A DNA stretch of 64,000 nucleotides from positions 49,048,335 through 49,112,334 of the forward strand of contig JAHLJT010003656.1 of the NCBI GenBank assembly GCA_031308135.1. Direction: 5' to 3'. Position numbers and translations under genes: made by a program. Position 1 is the stretch's first letter. Each line of letters begins with the position of its first letter. The notes beneath the pieces are model-generated. The model did not search any database and had not been told where the DNA came from. It was given only the letters and a program-made list of their open reading frames with translations. The DNA is from Acheta domesticus. Lineage: Eukaryota; Arthropoda; Insecta; Orthoptera; Gryllidae. Below are positions 31,556-42,091 of this stretch, in pieces.

Positions 31556-32190
31556 TTAACCCTCCGGCGGGCGCATAGCGGCACTCAGTGCATTTTTGTT
31601 GATTTCTTGTAAATAATTGGTGTCGCATTATTGAGCTCACAGTTATTCTTCATCATTACATTTTCAACCTGATAACACTCAAAATCATGATTTTATATAC
31701 TGCCGATTGACCGTTATTCATTAGTAATCCCAACTCTGCAACGGTTGCGGCACTCCGTACTGCACTCGCTTTGTCGTGTAAGTAAAATATTTGCGTATTT
31801 TTATCCATTAGAATTCTTACTGTTGTTTTGTTATTAAGATTTATAAGTTAAGTTTTGGAGTACTAATTACTAATTCAAATTTAAATGCGTTGTTTCCGAA
31901 GAAACGTGAGAAGGCACGTTTGAACCGTATTCATTCCCCGACATGGAACACATGGCACGACACGGAGGGAGCGAGAAATGGATCAGATTCTTATTAATAT
32001 TGTTATTTCGTTTGGTATTTAGCTATTATGACATAAAATGTATAAAAACATTAAAAAAATAATATTTTCATCACATTTAATAACGAAAATAATAACTATT
32101 GAAGCAGAAATCGAAGGTGATCAATGCGATACGGAGTGTCGCACGCGCCTGCTGGCGGGAAATGATGGGACGCTTCACCGGGGGTGTTAA
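31556..32190. mobile_element. piggyBac-type MITE, TTAA-flanked, 635 bp
   Basis: TTAA lies at both ends (31556-31559 and 32187-32190). The left end starts CCCTCCGGCGGGCGC; the right end reads CACCCCCGGTGAAGCG in reverse complement. Just inside, GGCGCATAGCGGCACTC and GGCGCGTGCGACACTC form subterminal inverted repeats. TTAA targets and CCC ends are typical of piggyBac. Removing the element with one TTAA restores an RT-like frame across the site. No transposase is present. Confidence 0.75.
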
Positions 32191-32235
32191 ACAATGCCGT
32201 AACCCCGAAGAACGACGAGATCTCGTAATTACCTA

Positions 32236-32565
32236 GGTCGTTCGGTGCACGGTGTAAGAGATATAGGTGTGTTCACTCCCGGTCTAAAACTGAAGCTAAT
32301 GTGAGGCTAGTTCTCAGAGTTCTCGCTACGTAAGCGCTGCGAACGACTTGGGCATTTTTGGGACAAGATGGTGATCCATTTAATAGCTTTGTAATTAACC
32401 TCTGGTGGAAGCCACTAAATCGCGAGACGCCATCATGAATGCCCAACTCGATCGTGCGCACCGTACGGATAAGCGAGGAACTAGCCTCAAACTGGCTTCA
32501 AAAATTTTGTCCAAAAGGCGGCAAGTTGACACACCTATATATCTTACACCGTGGTTCGGTGTGTG
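32236..32565. mobile_element. MITE-E, palindromic element of about 330 bp
   Basis: Outer arms GGTGCACGGTGTAAGAGATA (left) and the reverse complement of TATCTTACACCGTGG (right), both followed by ATAGGTGTGT, are inverted copies. Inner blocks GAGGCTAGTTC and TTGGGCATT are also inverted repeats, so the arms span over 130 bp each with decay. Ends are not precisely defined. Confidence 0.65.
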
Positions 32566-32986
32566 ATGGCGTGAGGGAAATTTCACCACACACGTCGCGT
32601 ACTCACCGCGAGTCAAACGCTTCTGCGAACACCCCTGCGAGTATCTCACCTGAAACAAAAGAAGCAGGACATGAGAACACGACTCTCGCATGCCTGATGA
32701 CACATGTCATGATAAATTCTGTGGTGGCAGCGGAGATTTTGTGGTAATCCATGATAAATTTCAAGGATAATGAGATATCAACCACAATAAAGGATAAATT
32801 TTTTTAATATTTAGAAAATTTCGTCAGACTTAGCTTCTTATTTTCTTCCTTCCTCCCTTTCCATCGGTCTGTCCCCGAATAGAACGTGCGATGTACGAAT
32901 AGACGTGCGATGCACACGATAGCGGCATACTGAGTCGGAGCACTTTACTGACATTTAATTATGAGTGTTTAATCTGTGTTACTTGG

Positions 32987-33082
32987 GTAAGAACCTTAAT
33001 TAATTAGTTTTCAAGCTGAATAGGTTTATGTACATTTGTAATTTTCATTTTGCTAACTTGTTTACTGAATTTTTGATTTTAG
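32987..33082 (+). other. Intron-like 96-nt segment before the hammerhead
   Basis: A GTAAGA donor (32987-32992), a TGCTAAC branch-point-like motif (33051-33057) and a TTTTGATTTTAG acceptor ending at 33082 are correctly ordered and spaced. The hammerhead stem I begins directly after the acceptor. Some Penelope-like elements retain introns. It could also be chance in AT-rich DNA. Confidence 0.3.
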
Positions 33083-33127
33083 TGTCACTGACGATGGGAA
33101 AAACACTCCCGAAACATATGTATGACG
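33083..33127 (+). ncRNA. Hammerhead-ribozyme-like motif, type I layout
   Basis: In order: TGTCA (stem I, 33083-33087), core CTGACGA (33088-33094, fits CUGANGA), a GGGA...TCCC hairpin (stem II), GAAA (33111-33114), then AC-ATAT-GT as a very short stem III, A33122 as the cleavage base, and TGACG (stem I return strand, 33123-33127, pairing with TGTCA including one U-G pair). One extra T sits between the core and stem II. A tiny palindromic stem III is known in ribozymes that work as dimers. Confidence 0.6.
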
Positions 33128-33359
33128 AAATTTTATAAATATTAAAAAATTGTTTCCTTTATTGTGGTTGATATCTCATTATCCTTGAAATTTAACAAGT
33201 CATGATGTTTATGTCTACACAAAACAATAATCAGACCTCTAATGCTGTAACTGTGTGTCACATTTAAAATGGACAAGTGTGATGAAACTATGAATTGGAG
33301 AATGGATTATGGTGCATGTGTAATATAAGAAAGATATCGTCATCGTGTAATTTAGAAAA

Positions 33360-33452
33360 CCATCAACCCAACTTTGTTCCCTGCTTGCAGGAGGGCATTG
33401 CCCTTAACGGGATTGCTATAGGCTGTAATAATAATGATGATGATGATGATAA

Positions 33453-33496
<44 letters not shown>
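33360..33496 (+). mobile_element. LINE-type 3' tail ending in (GAT)n and (AAT)n
   Basis: TTGTTCCCTGCTTGCAGG, GGGCATTGCCC and GGGATTGCTATAGGCTGTAA precede tandem GAT and AAT triplets running to the resumption of the Jockey-like RT. The form is that of a retroelement 3' end with its tandem tail. No coding part is identified. Confidence 0.45.
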
Positions 33497-33497
<1 letters not shown>

Positions 33498-33770
33498 TGC
33501 AGTATGCTTGCCCCATTTGGGCGAAGGCTTCACAGACAAATATCTATCAAAAATAACAAAACAAATACTTAAAATTAATCACCCACGCCAAAAAGTTCAT
33601 TTCTAAAGATCTACAACTACATAGGGAATTATACACTTACCATCCATCACATCACTCCAACGATTTCTACTCTCTATAAATCAAATAGCACACTACAACC
33701 TAGAAACAATCAACGATTTCCCGACCCGAACCCGAAATAGTCATCCGCTACATGCTTTTCACCATATAAT

Positions 33771-35337
33771 TACTAATGTAATCATCATAAACTATTGTAT
33801 TCGTCTCAATGAGTGTCAATGCTCAATGCTCAATGAGTATCATAAACTATTGTATTCGTTACATTAGAATTAGTTTTAGATTAGGTTAAACGTAAGTCAG
33901 TACAAATACATGTGAAAAAGTAATAACTATTGAAGCATGTACTCCCCATTCGATGAATAAAAATAATTTTAAAAAAACAACTAAGGTAGTGTCGCTGATC
34001 GTGGTTAAAATGCTTTTAAAGTTTGCGAGTACTGAAAACCTTGCAACATCTTCAAGGTGCGTCGTTAGTTCGGCCAGCACCCGCTGCCTCGCTCACCGAG
34101 TCGCACGTCTGAGTTGCCATCACCGCACCTTCCCCGCTTCACTGCAACTCCGTTGCGCATTAGGGTAGCCGCCTTCATCAAAGCCGCCTTTAGATTGCTT
34201 CCATAACTCTTGATAACTTGTTAGTACCACTCTGACCGGCTTCCACGTTTCCATCAGCGCAATTCACGGTTTCTTGTCAGCTTTATCGTTTCATTCTCTT
34301 TCAACGCCGTTCACCATGAACTCTGGTTTGCAGCTGATTTTCCGACAAGGCGGAGCTGGCTTAAACTTCTCTCCCCGCACTGAGATAAGCTTTTACTTCC
34401 ATATTTCTTCTCGTTTCGTTTCCTTTCCTTTCCATTTCGCCACAACCTGTTCCTTCGTTTCATTTTACACCCGCAATCCACTGCCAGAAGTCACATTTTT
34501 CCCCTGTCTCCTCGACTCATCTGTTCGCGCTTTCTCTGGACCTTTCGTAGACGCATCTGTTCCTTCATCCCTGCTACCCGTAACTCTGTCGACCCGTACC
34601 CCCCGCGTCAAGTCCTTCCGAAGTCAGTCTCTGATTTTCGCCCTCCCAGAGGTCCCAATTCGGGCCCGAGTTGTCCTCTTCAACTGCGGCGCCGACGTCG
34701 CCACCTCGCCCCCAGGCGGGGGAGGGGGGCGTGACTTCCCCTGTACTTTTTCCCTTGTCAGGGGAATCGCCGGCTCTGCCGTCTGGAAGAGATTCGACTG
34801 AAGGCGCTACGTGCGAGGAAAGACCACGACTTTTTTCCTCGTGCCCCCACATCCAAGTCATTTCAAACACTGATTTTGTTCTTTGGCCTTGAAACGCGTT
34901 TATTAATTGATTATCTTTATTTCTTTCACTATATATTGTAAAACAAACTGCTCCATTGACAGAATACTTCCGTGTTCTGCTGTGAATTTTTGTGTTTGTG
35001 GCAACACATGGCAATATGAAGTGAGAAACACACTCAGTCAGTATAAGCAGTGGTGACTGAACATGTGCATTTCTGTTGAAGTTGGATAAATTTGCATTTT
35101 AATATTCTTGACAGTTCTATCAAAGTACGTATTGCTTTGTTCTTTTGGAACATGTGTTAAATAGGAAGTTTATTAACTATATATAATAAGATACATTTTC
35201 TACCTATCTAATATTTGATGAATTAATCGAGATATTATATTTAAAATCTTTAAGCATTCATTACCTTGCCAAAGGCGACTGTTGCAAGGGCTACGAGTAC
35301 TACAGGAAATGTCCGTTTAATTCATCTCTCGCCTGCA
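33771..35337. other. Jockey 3' flank and unique sequence, no gene recognised
   Basis: The segment ATCATAAACTATTGTATTCG is duplicated (about 33786 and 33839) in the Jockey 3' region. From 34050 to 34830 the sequence is pyrimidine-rich with a 175-codon frame (34274-34801) rich in Ser/Phe/Pro that I do not recognise. The rest is AT-rich. Confidence 0.4.
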
Positions 35338-35390
35338 CGAGCGCGCGCGTGTGTGTCTGTGTGTGTGCGCGCGCGCGCGTGTGTGCGAGT
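35338..35390. repeat. Alternating purine-pyrimidine tract (GC)n/(GT)n
   Basis: About 50 bp of alternating GCGCGC and GTGTGT with few phase breaks. Such tracts readily adopt Z-DNA under negative supercoiling (established); function here is unknown. Confidence 0.85.
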
Positions 35391-36489
35391 TTGATATTAT
35401 CGCTCTGAGAGATCATCGCCCTACCCTCCAACGGGCTTCAACGCAAACTTTCGCAGCCCGTCCAACTCCCTGCGGTTTGTGCTGTCTGGATTCGCACAAA
35501 AACGATCCCCTGCCCTCACATCGCCGCGGTCCGCTGGACCCGTCTTACCGGTCGCAGCGGACTCGCCAAGCGACGCAACCATTGAAGCGCCACGCCCCCC
35601 CTGCCACGCCCCGTTACGCCTCTCCCCGCCATGCCACGTATATCCATGCCATGTTACATATATCCCCGCCATTCCACGCCTCTCCCCGCCCCCCACGCCG
35701 TGCCCCGCCTCGTCACTCCATTCCACTCCACTCTCTCCGGCCACGCCACGCCCGTCCATCCTCGCCACTCTGTTTATAACGTTACAAAAAATTCAAATAA
35801 ATTGTAAAACGTAATTTTATGGTAAATATATTTAAGTAAAATGGAGTATGCCACGTAATAAGTTGTTTGGAGCCATTCTGTAAAGAACCGAATATAATTT
35901 AAGCCCTGTCATAAAAGTGATCTCTTTCAACAGCAAGAGGGCTTTGTTGAATGACGTGTGGATAGTCAAGGCAAAACACCTTGTTAGGGAGATGTAAGAC
36001 ACAAACTCCGAGGCGAGCTATGATCTCGAAGGAATTTCACAAAACTGAAAGATGCTGAAGTGAAATTGTGTGGGAAATGCAGGTCAAAGAGATATGTTTC
36101 AAAAAGAGCTTTAATTTTAGATTATAGACTATAATTTTAATATAGTGAATTCCAAAATAAAAGTATTTGGAAAGAAATATCTGTGAATTATCTGTTCAGT
36201 ACTTGGAAGACGTCCAGGGCAGACGTGCACAGATGATGCAAAGTAAATTCTCAAATATTAGTAAAAGTACGTTTAATAGAAGTTGAAACAAAGTTCTTTT
36301 GAAAATAAACTGGTTTAAATGGCAAATGAAAGCGGAAGAGTTTCCAAGACTGGATATTGGTCTGTGAGACGTTAAACTCTCCCAGCCACGTATCTCTCGT
36401 CCTGCCCTAGCCACCAGTATAAAGGACTCAACTTCAGCCACAGCCCCTCAATCGCAGTATCTACCGCCAAAACTCCTCAGCCTTAGTCC
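35391..36489. other. C-rich block then AT-rich unique sequence
   Basis: 35420-35770 is C-rich with degenerate CCACGCC and CCCCGCCATGCCACG repeats. The rest is unique AT-rich DNA with no recognised gene. Confidence 0.4.
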
Positions 36490-36790
36490 CAGCCCCTGTC
36501 CCGCCCCAGCCCCCTTACCACCAGTCTCAGCCCCCCTACTCCCAGCCCCCTACTCCTAGCCCCCCTACTTCCAGCCCCCTACTCCCAGCCCTACTCACAG
36601 CCCTCCTACTCCCAGCCCCCTACTCCCAGCACCCCTACTCCCAGCCTCCCTACTCCCAGCCTCCCTATTCCCAGCCCCCTATTCCCAGCCCCCTATTCCC
36701 AGCCCCCTATTCCCAGCCCCCCATTCCCAGCCCCCCTAATCTGAACCCTCTAACCCCAGCCCCCAATAATCCTAGCACATCTCCGAGCCC
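36490..36790 (+). repeat. Imperfect minisatellite on CAGCCCCCTACTCC, about 20 units
   Basis: Units of about 13-16 bp (CAGCCCCCTACTCC, with TATTCC variants in the later part) repeat from about 36490 to 36790. The shift from TACTCC to TATTCC units along the array indicates local unit duplication. Confidence 0.85.
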
Positions 36791-37200
36791 TAGCCCTTGA
36801 AGCTCCTCCCCGTCCTCTCCCGACCAGCCCCATTCCACAGCTGGCCCTATTCTTCCCTTCCTGGAGCCCCCGTCCGTTCAGGGATTCTCTACCCCTCCCC
36901 GCCCCGAGGGTTCGGCTCCGCTTGCCGCTGCCCATGAGCGTCGCGTCGAGGCGCGGCGTGGCAGCGACAGCAGCGAAGAGACGGCCGCGCCGCACCGCCG
37001 AATCGACGTTCCGCGTTCCTCTTCCGCCGCGCCTGATATTTCCAGTCGCCGCGCTGATTTCTTTCGGTTATTCAAACATTTATAATTTGCCGTTTGCCGA
37101 GCGCTGCGAGGGAGAGGAGGGCGGCCCGCGATGTTTTTCGGCTCCGCCGGAAGAGCAACTGAAAGGAGGGCGAGTGTGATCGGGCGGAGAGTTGAAGTTA
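36791..37200. other. CpG-rich island
   Basis: GC-rich, CpG-dense sequence (for example GCGTCGCGTCGAGGCGCGG). It resembles a CpG-rich promoter region, but no exon or transcription signal is identifiable. Confidence 0.35.
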
Positions 37201-40200
37201 CTTCAACTTCCGTTGGATGTTTTTTTTTTCGCGCGTTCTCTTTTGCGCTTTTCGGTTCGAGTCGTTTCTCAGTTTGCTTCTCTCGAGTCCAACCCTTGTG
37301 TGAATTAAACATCTCATTTATAAGTCAATATTGTAACTGAAGAAGAACGAAAGAAATCGGAATTTTGTTCAAGCGAGTCCCAGCATTTAAATCGGAGCGA
37401 TATGACAGAACAGCCATACATTGAAGGAACGTATCTTTAAATAAAGGAACTATATACCTCAAATTCGCATTTTATCGGATTCTGGGATATATGAAAGAGA
37501 AAATCATTAAAAATATTAGTTATTGTCGTGCATATGTTTGATAATATTAATGTATGTTTCGTGTTGTTCTTTCAGTCCTCTCCTGTACGAGCTAAATCTC
37601 CTATGCTTGATTTTGCCTTTTGAAAATTGGCTTGATATTGGGTATTTAAGAAATCTCCAAGATATCCATAACTTTTTGTTTGATCTATGAATAGCTTGCA
37701 TCACAAACATTGTTCCGCTAAGTTCTCAAGATAATTTCTCGTTGGTGAGCTTGCAAATTTACTCACGACGCTGCAGGGTCTACATTGTATCTGTTGCAAA
37801 CTAGCTGAACTGCAGTCTCGGTGACTGTAAATATTCTAAAAGCAAGCCTATTTTTCACATTGAAAAATGGTGTTTTTTTAGAGCAGTGATTATCACAAAT
37901 ATATGGATATACTTAATACCATGCAAGATTTATGCGTGGGAAATGTGTTGATACTGTGAGTACATTGGTTACACATGGGCATCCCATTAATATTGACGAA
38001 ACTGTTTTTAGATGAAAAACTGAATCATAAGCTAAATATATGCATCAAAAAGTACAGCATTTCTTCTTATGATAAGATATGAACCGAGGGGAAAAATGAT
38101 ACGAACGGAACTCGACTCCTCTAATGTAATCGTCATTGTATCGTCAGTATTGCAACATAAATTTCACAAATCACGACATTGGGGTGATGAAATCGTGGGA
38201 TAGCAATATTCAAATACACAGATGGCTGTAGTATCGCGGACAAAATGTATAAAGTAAATGTATAAAGCTTTCATTTGTACTCAAGTGAAAAGGTTTTTGA
38301 CGTGACAACGACCGCACGACGGGAATGAACCTTCCGGTGGGCGCGCCTATTATACTCCCAAAAGCGAGCGCGTAGAAGCACTGTACGCTGCCTAGAGAAA
38401 ACAATATCTTGCACCTTCGAAACTTCTACAATTTAATTGAAGATGGAAGAATAAAAGCTTATAACTATTCATTACATTTTTAATGTGAATATATTTTATA
38501 AATCACAGAAATGTGTCTAGTTTTAGGTATAGAATAATACATAACACATTGTTTCAGGAATGTGTGTTGTAAAGTAATGGTACAAAATGGAATATTTTCG
38601 AATGTTATTATGCAAATAATTGGAAAAAACACAAGTCTAAGATAACACATATCAATAAAATGCTTGCATTTTATTTAGAGATCTCTAAAGGTAAAGTTGT
38701 TTAATAACTTATATTTTAACAATCTTCAAGCAATTTTGCGCTACCCCTCAAAACATGTAAACTTTCTGAATTTTAATTTTCGCGGTTCCATTGCACGATG
38801 TGAAGACCAAAAGGGTTTTTAGTCTTTTGAGAGATGAACTGGAAAGAAAGGTCTCTTACAGAAGGACTCCACGAAAGTGGTGATGAGAATACTCGAAATG
38901 AGAGGGCGCTTTGCGGCACACAGAATATCATCTCGCCCACACGGCTTGCCTGATGAAATTAAATTATTTGCTAGGAGAAATTTTGTGCAGAGAGAGATTT
39001 GTTGAGGAGTAGTTTTTTCCGTCATTCATATACTTTCCAAATTTAATGAAATCGTTCTCATCAATTCACTTCATCGGGTAAATAATCTTGTGACGAGAAA
39101 TACTTTTCGTGACGTTATACTGCTAAATAGACACAACACAATTATAAAAGAAAAGGAGAAACAAACACTAAAAGTCGGCAGCTTTGAAAGATTTCAATGG
39201 CTGTCAGAATCCACTTGATCAAAAACCTTTAATTTAGAAATTAAAGAAAAGAGTTGCAAAGAATGACGTATGAACGAGTACACCCATTTATAACAAATTA
39301 TTTTCATATTTATGTGATTTTTAATGTAAAGATGATGTTAGGAAAAAATTGAGCGACGCACGAACGATAGTACAAATAACTAACACGATTGGCAAAAAAA
39401 CCTGACCTATACCCTCCGTTTGCAAATTTCAACAACATTTGTTATTTGCTTTGTATCGGCTTAATGGCGTTAATAACTAAAACAATATTGTTTTACAGGT
39501 AAACAGGCTTTTTTACGACAGTGTTTACTTTCGTAATTCGGTATGTGGGTATACAGTTCCCTATATTACATACGAGCAGTTTTCATTTATAGAAACAATT
39601 TAACGAGGAAAATCCATCACGAAACCTGAAAAGAAAAGTCAACTTGACGTGGTATAATAGGAATTTCAAACAGTAATATGGAGAATAATTCAAATGTTTC
39701 CAATTGGCGGATAAAAGCGCGTTATTAGATACAAATGAAAGCCAATAAATTCTGTAATACGTATACAATCAGAGGAATTTATTGATAGAGCATTGTTTAT
39801 AGGGTAAGAAATATAATTGTCACATTTAATAATAATTGTACCGTTCAAAGAATTAACCACATATATATTTTTCTTATTTGAAGTCGTAAAACTAAATTTG
39901 TATAAGAAAAACATTCGGATATGATAAGCTCCACGCGTTAAAAGAATAGGTCTCCGTAGTCTTGCTTTTTACTAAGAGAAACTGAGGCATCTTGGTAAGA
40001 AACGTAAAATTTTCAATCGAATAAAATATTCGATGAAATTTGACAATTGTCCTGCGATAGGTGAAATATTAATACAATGAGAAGTTATTATGGCGAAATC
40101 AGTTAACGACCTAACGAAACGGATTATTTTGTTAATTATAGACCACGAATTAATAGAAGTTAGTGTCGAAATAAAAATTATTACGAAACAATGTCAGTTT

Positions 40201-40920
40201 CGTTTTACTTTAGTCAATCGAAGTGGATAAAACAATACGATGAGCATTAGTGACAACGATATGACGTGTAAAGTTCAAAGTTTGAAAAGCGTTCAACACA
40301 ACGTTCGTTGCAAGATGAAAATATGTAGAATTTCTTCCAAATGTTAACGCTGAATACTTATAAATCCACTTTCCCTCGATTCGTATGTTTTCGACTAGAG
40401 CTCTGCACAAACCCATACTCCCTGTGACATCTGTACTTCCCTATACTAACATGATGAAGCACCATTCAAATATACAGACAGCACAGCTTTAGGCGAATGT
40501 CGCTGGAAACAAAATCCACTTATCGAGATCAGATGACATGTATCGTGATACTATCCGTGACTTAGATAATCCTACGATTAAAATCGTACGTATTGTACAA
40601 CCTTAGAGGAGTGGATGATTGACATTTGTGCTTCTGAAGCCGTTGCTTCATACAATCTGAGTATATGATTCGGTTACTTTTATAAGTATTTATTTCAAGT
40701 GTTTATTTTCGTGTCCTGGGAATGCGTGTTCAGAAGTACACAACCTGTCAGCGTCGCTCCTTTCCATTCGCAACTGGCAATCACCAACTTCTTTTACTCG
40801 CACCCTAAGTTTAGATTTTACGCTTGCTTTTGACTCTCAAAATTGCGTTCGTAAAGTAGATATGGTCCTTTTTGCAGAGAAAAAAACAACCTATTGTCTA
40901 ATGAACTGAACAATAGGTGC
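37201..40920. other. AT-rich sequence, no gene seen
   Basis: About 3.7 kb of AT-rich DNA with no recognised repeat family, tRNA or coding domain. Confidence 0.5.
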
Positions 40921-41467
40921 ACAGGGCCTTCAGTCGCAGCGCATGACAATCCTTGAGGCGGCGTCCCTTGTGCCAGCCCTTCGGCGCGAGGCCCCAGGGC
41001 GGGAGGGCGCGAGGGCCCGAGGGAGCGGCCGAATGCCCTTAGGGCAGCGAGCCCTTCCGCCCCACCGGAAGCCGCCCTCAGTGTTTACGCGTGCAGCCCC
41101 GTGCAGCCACGCGACCTGCCCGTCAAGGGCGCCGCCGCCGCCGCCGCCGCCACCCGAGCCGAAACACAGGCCCCACCACCTCAAGGCACCCCCACCGCCA
41201 CCGCCTCAGCCAACGCTCGCCTCACTGCTCCAAGCCCTCAGACCGCCTGTCCCGTAGTGCACAACCCTAGCTGCCCGACGCCACCCTCGCCGGCCGGTAT
41301 TGTTTCCGCAAGCCCGCCTTTCAACTCCCGCCCCGGCCGCTGCCTCCCCCACCTACATCGCTTCCCCCACCCCGTCCGCCCCTCTGCCCTCGACACCTTC
41401 GTTGCACAAGAGTCTCCGTCACCTCCTCCCCCTGCGGCTCCTGGAGCCTTTGGCGACACAGCCCCAC
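40921..41467. other. GC-rich island with a GCC run
   Basis: GC-rich, CpG-dense, including (GCC)n near 41131-41152. Frames are Pro/Ala-rich and read into the downstream minisatellite; no domain seen. Confidence 0.4.
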
Positions 41468-41768
41468 TCCTCCTCCGCCTACATTACCTCCTCCGCCTAC
41501 ATCACCTCCTCAGCCTACATCACCTCCTCAGCCTACATCACCTCCTCAGCTTACATCACCTCCTCAGCCTACATCACCTCCTCAGCCTACATCACCTCCT
41601 CAGCCTACATCACCTCCTCCGCCTACATCATCTCCTCCGCCTACATCACCTCCTCCGCCTACATCACCTCCTTCGCCTTCAACTCACTCTTCCTCTAACA
41701 CTCCTTCGCCTACATCTCCTTCTCTGCCTACCTCACCTCCTCCGCCTTCACCTCACTCTTCCTCTAAC
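41468..41768 (+). repeat. 18-bp minisatellite CCTACATCACCTCCTCAG, plus related units
   Basis: About twelve 18-bp units (CTCCTCAGCCTACATCAC with C/A changes to CTCCTCCGCC) from 41468 to 41680, followed by looser copies with TTCACTC and TCTTCCTC. A multiple of 3, so frames remain open; the plus frame reads LHHLLS or SAYITS repeats. Confidence 0.9.
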
Positions 41769-41981
41769 ACTATTCCAACTTGCTGTCCATAGTGAGAGAT
41801 ATTATAAAGAAATTGATACTTTTGCCAAGAAAATAGTAGCAACACAGAATGAGCAATAAATTCCGGAGAGATGGAAATGAGTGACATATCTTCTAAATAG
41901 TGAATTGAATACCGAAACGCTTCTCATTTCTGTATATAATGTTTGTATTATGGTATGTATTCATGTATATTATATTGTATG

Positions 41982-41997
41982 ATTGTATATGTATATT

Positions 41998-42076
<79 letters not shown>

Positions 42077-42091
42077 ATATACATATACAAT
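41982..42091. repeat. (CA)16(TA)19 bounded by perfect 21-bp inverted repeats
   Basis: (CA)n at 42001-42032 runs into (TA)n at 42033-42070. The left flank ATTGTATATGTATATTGTAC (41982 on) is the exact reverse complement of the right flank TGTACAATATACATATACAA (42071-42091) over 21 bp. The whole can fold as a cruciform. Confidence 0.9.

Larger units (their letters stand above)
32755..33194 (+). mobile_element. 440-bp hairpin element with an internal hammerhead motif
   Basis: Two 72-bp inverted arms (32755-32826 and 33123-33194) differ at only four positions. Between them lie 296 bp that end in a hammerhead-like sequence (33083-33127). The inner edge of the right arm, TGACGAAATTTT, starts at the base predicted to follow ribozyme cleavage. 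Penelope-like elements carry hammerhead motifs in terminal repeats that may be inverted. A plain MITE with TA-flanked AATTTCAAGG ends is the alternative. No coding sequence. Confidence 0.6.
31028..33770 (+). mobile_element. Decayed Jockey-like non-LTR retrotransposon, interrupted
   Basis: 31028-31555 carries RT pieces in order: SFVTDRKFTVTVE, KGGLPQG (near 31112), AQLADDT (LADD in place of YADD, about 31204-31218), LNLDATLTWK (about 31443), NHKSSLSL. After 1.9 kb of insertions the RT continues with QYACPIWA (33500-33523) and HYNLETINDFP-like blocks to about 33770. Stops and frameshifts are frequent, so it is dead. Jockey-type assignment rests on these motifs. Confidence 0.75.

Noticed and set aside
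34274..34801. 175-codon Ser/Phe/Pro-rich frame
   Set aside because: Pyrimidine-rich composition, no recognisable domain, no splice or promoter context; left as unknown rather than called a gene.
41101..41859. 252-codon frame with LHHLLS repeats
   Set aside because: 18-bp minisatellite translation.
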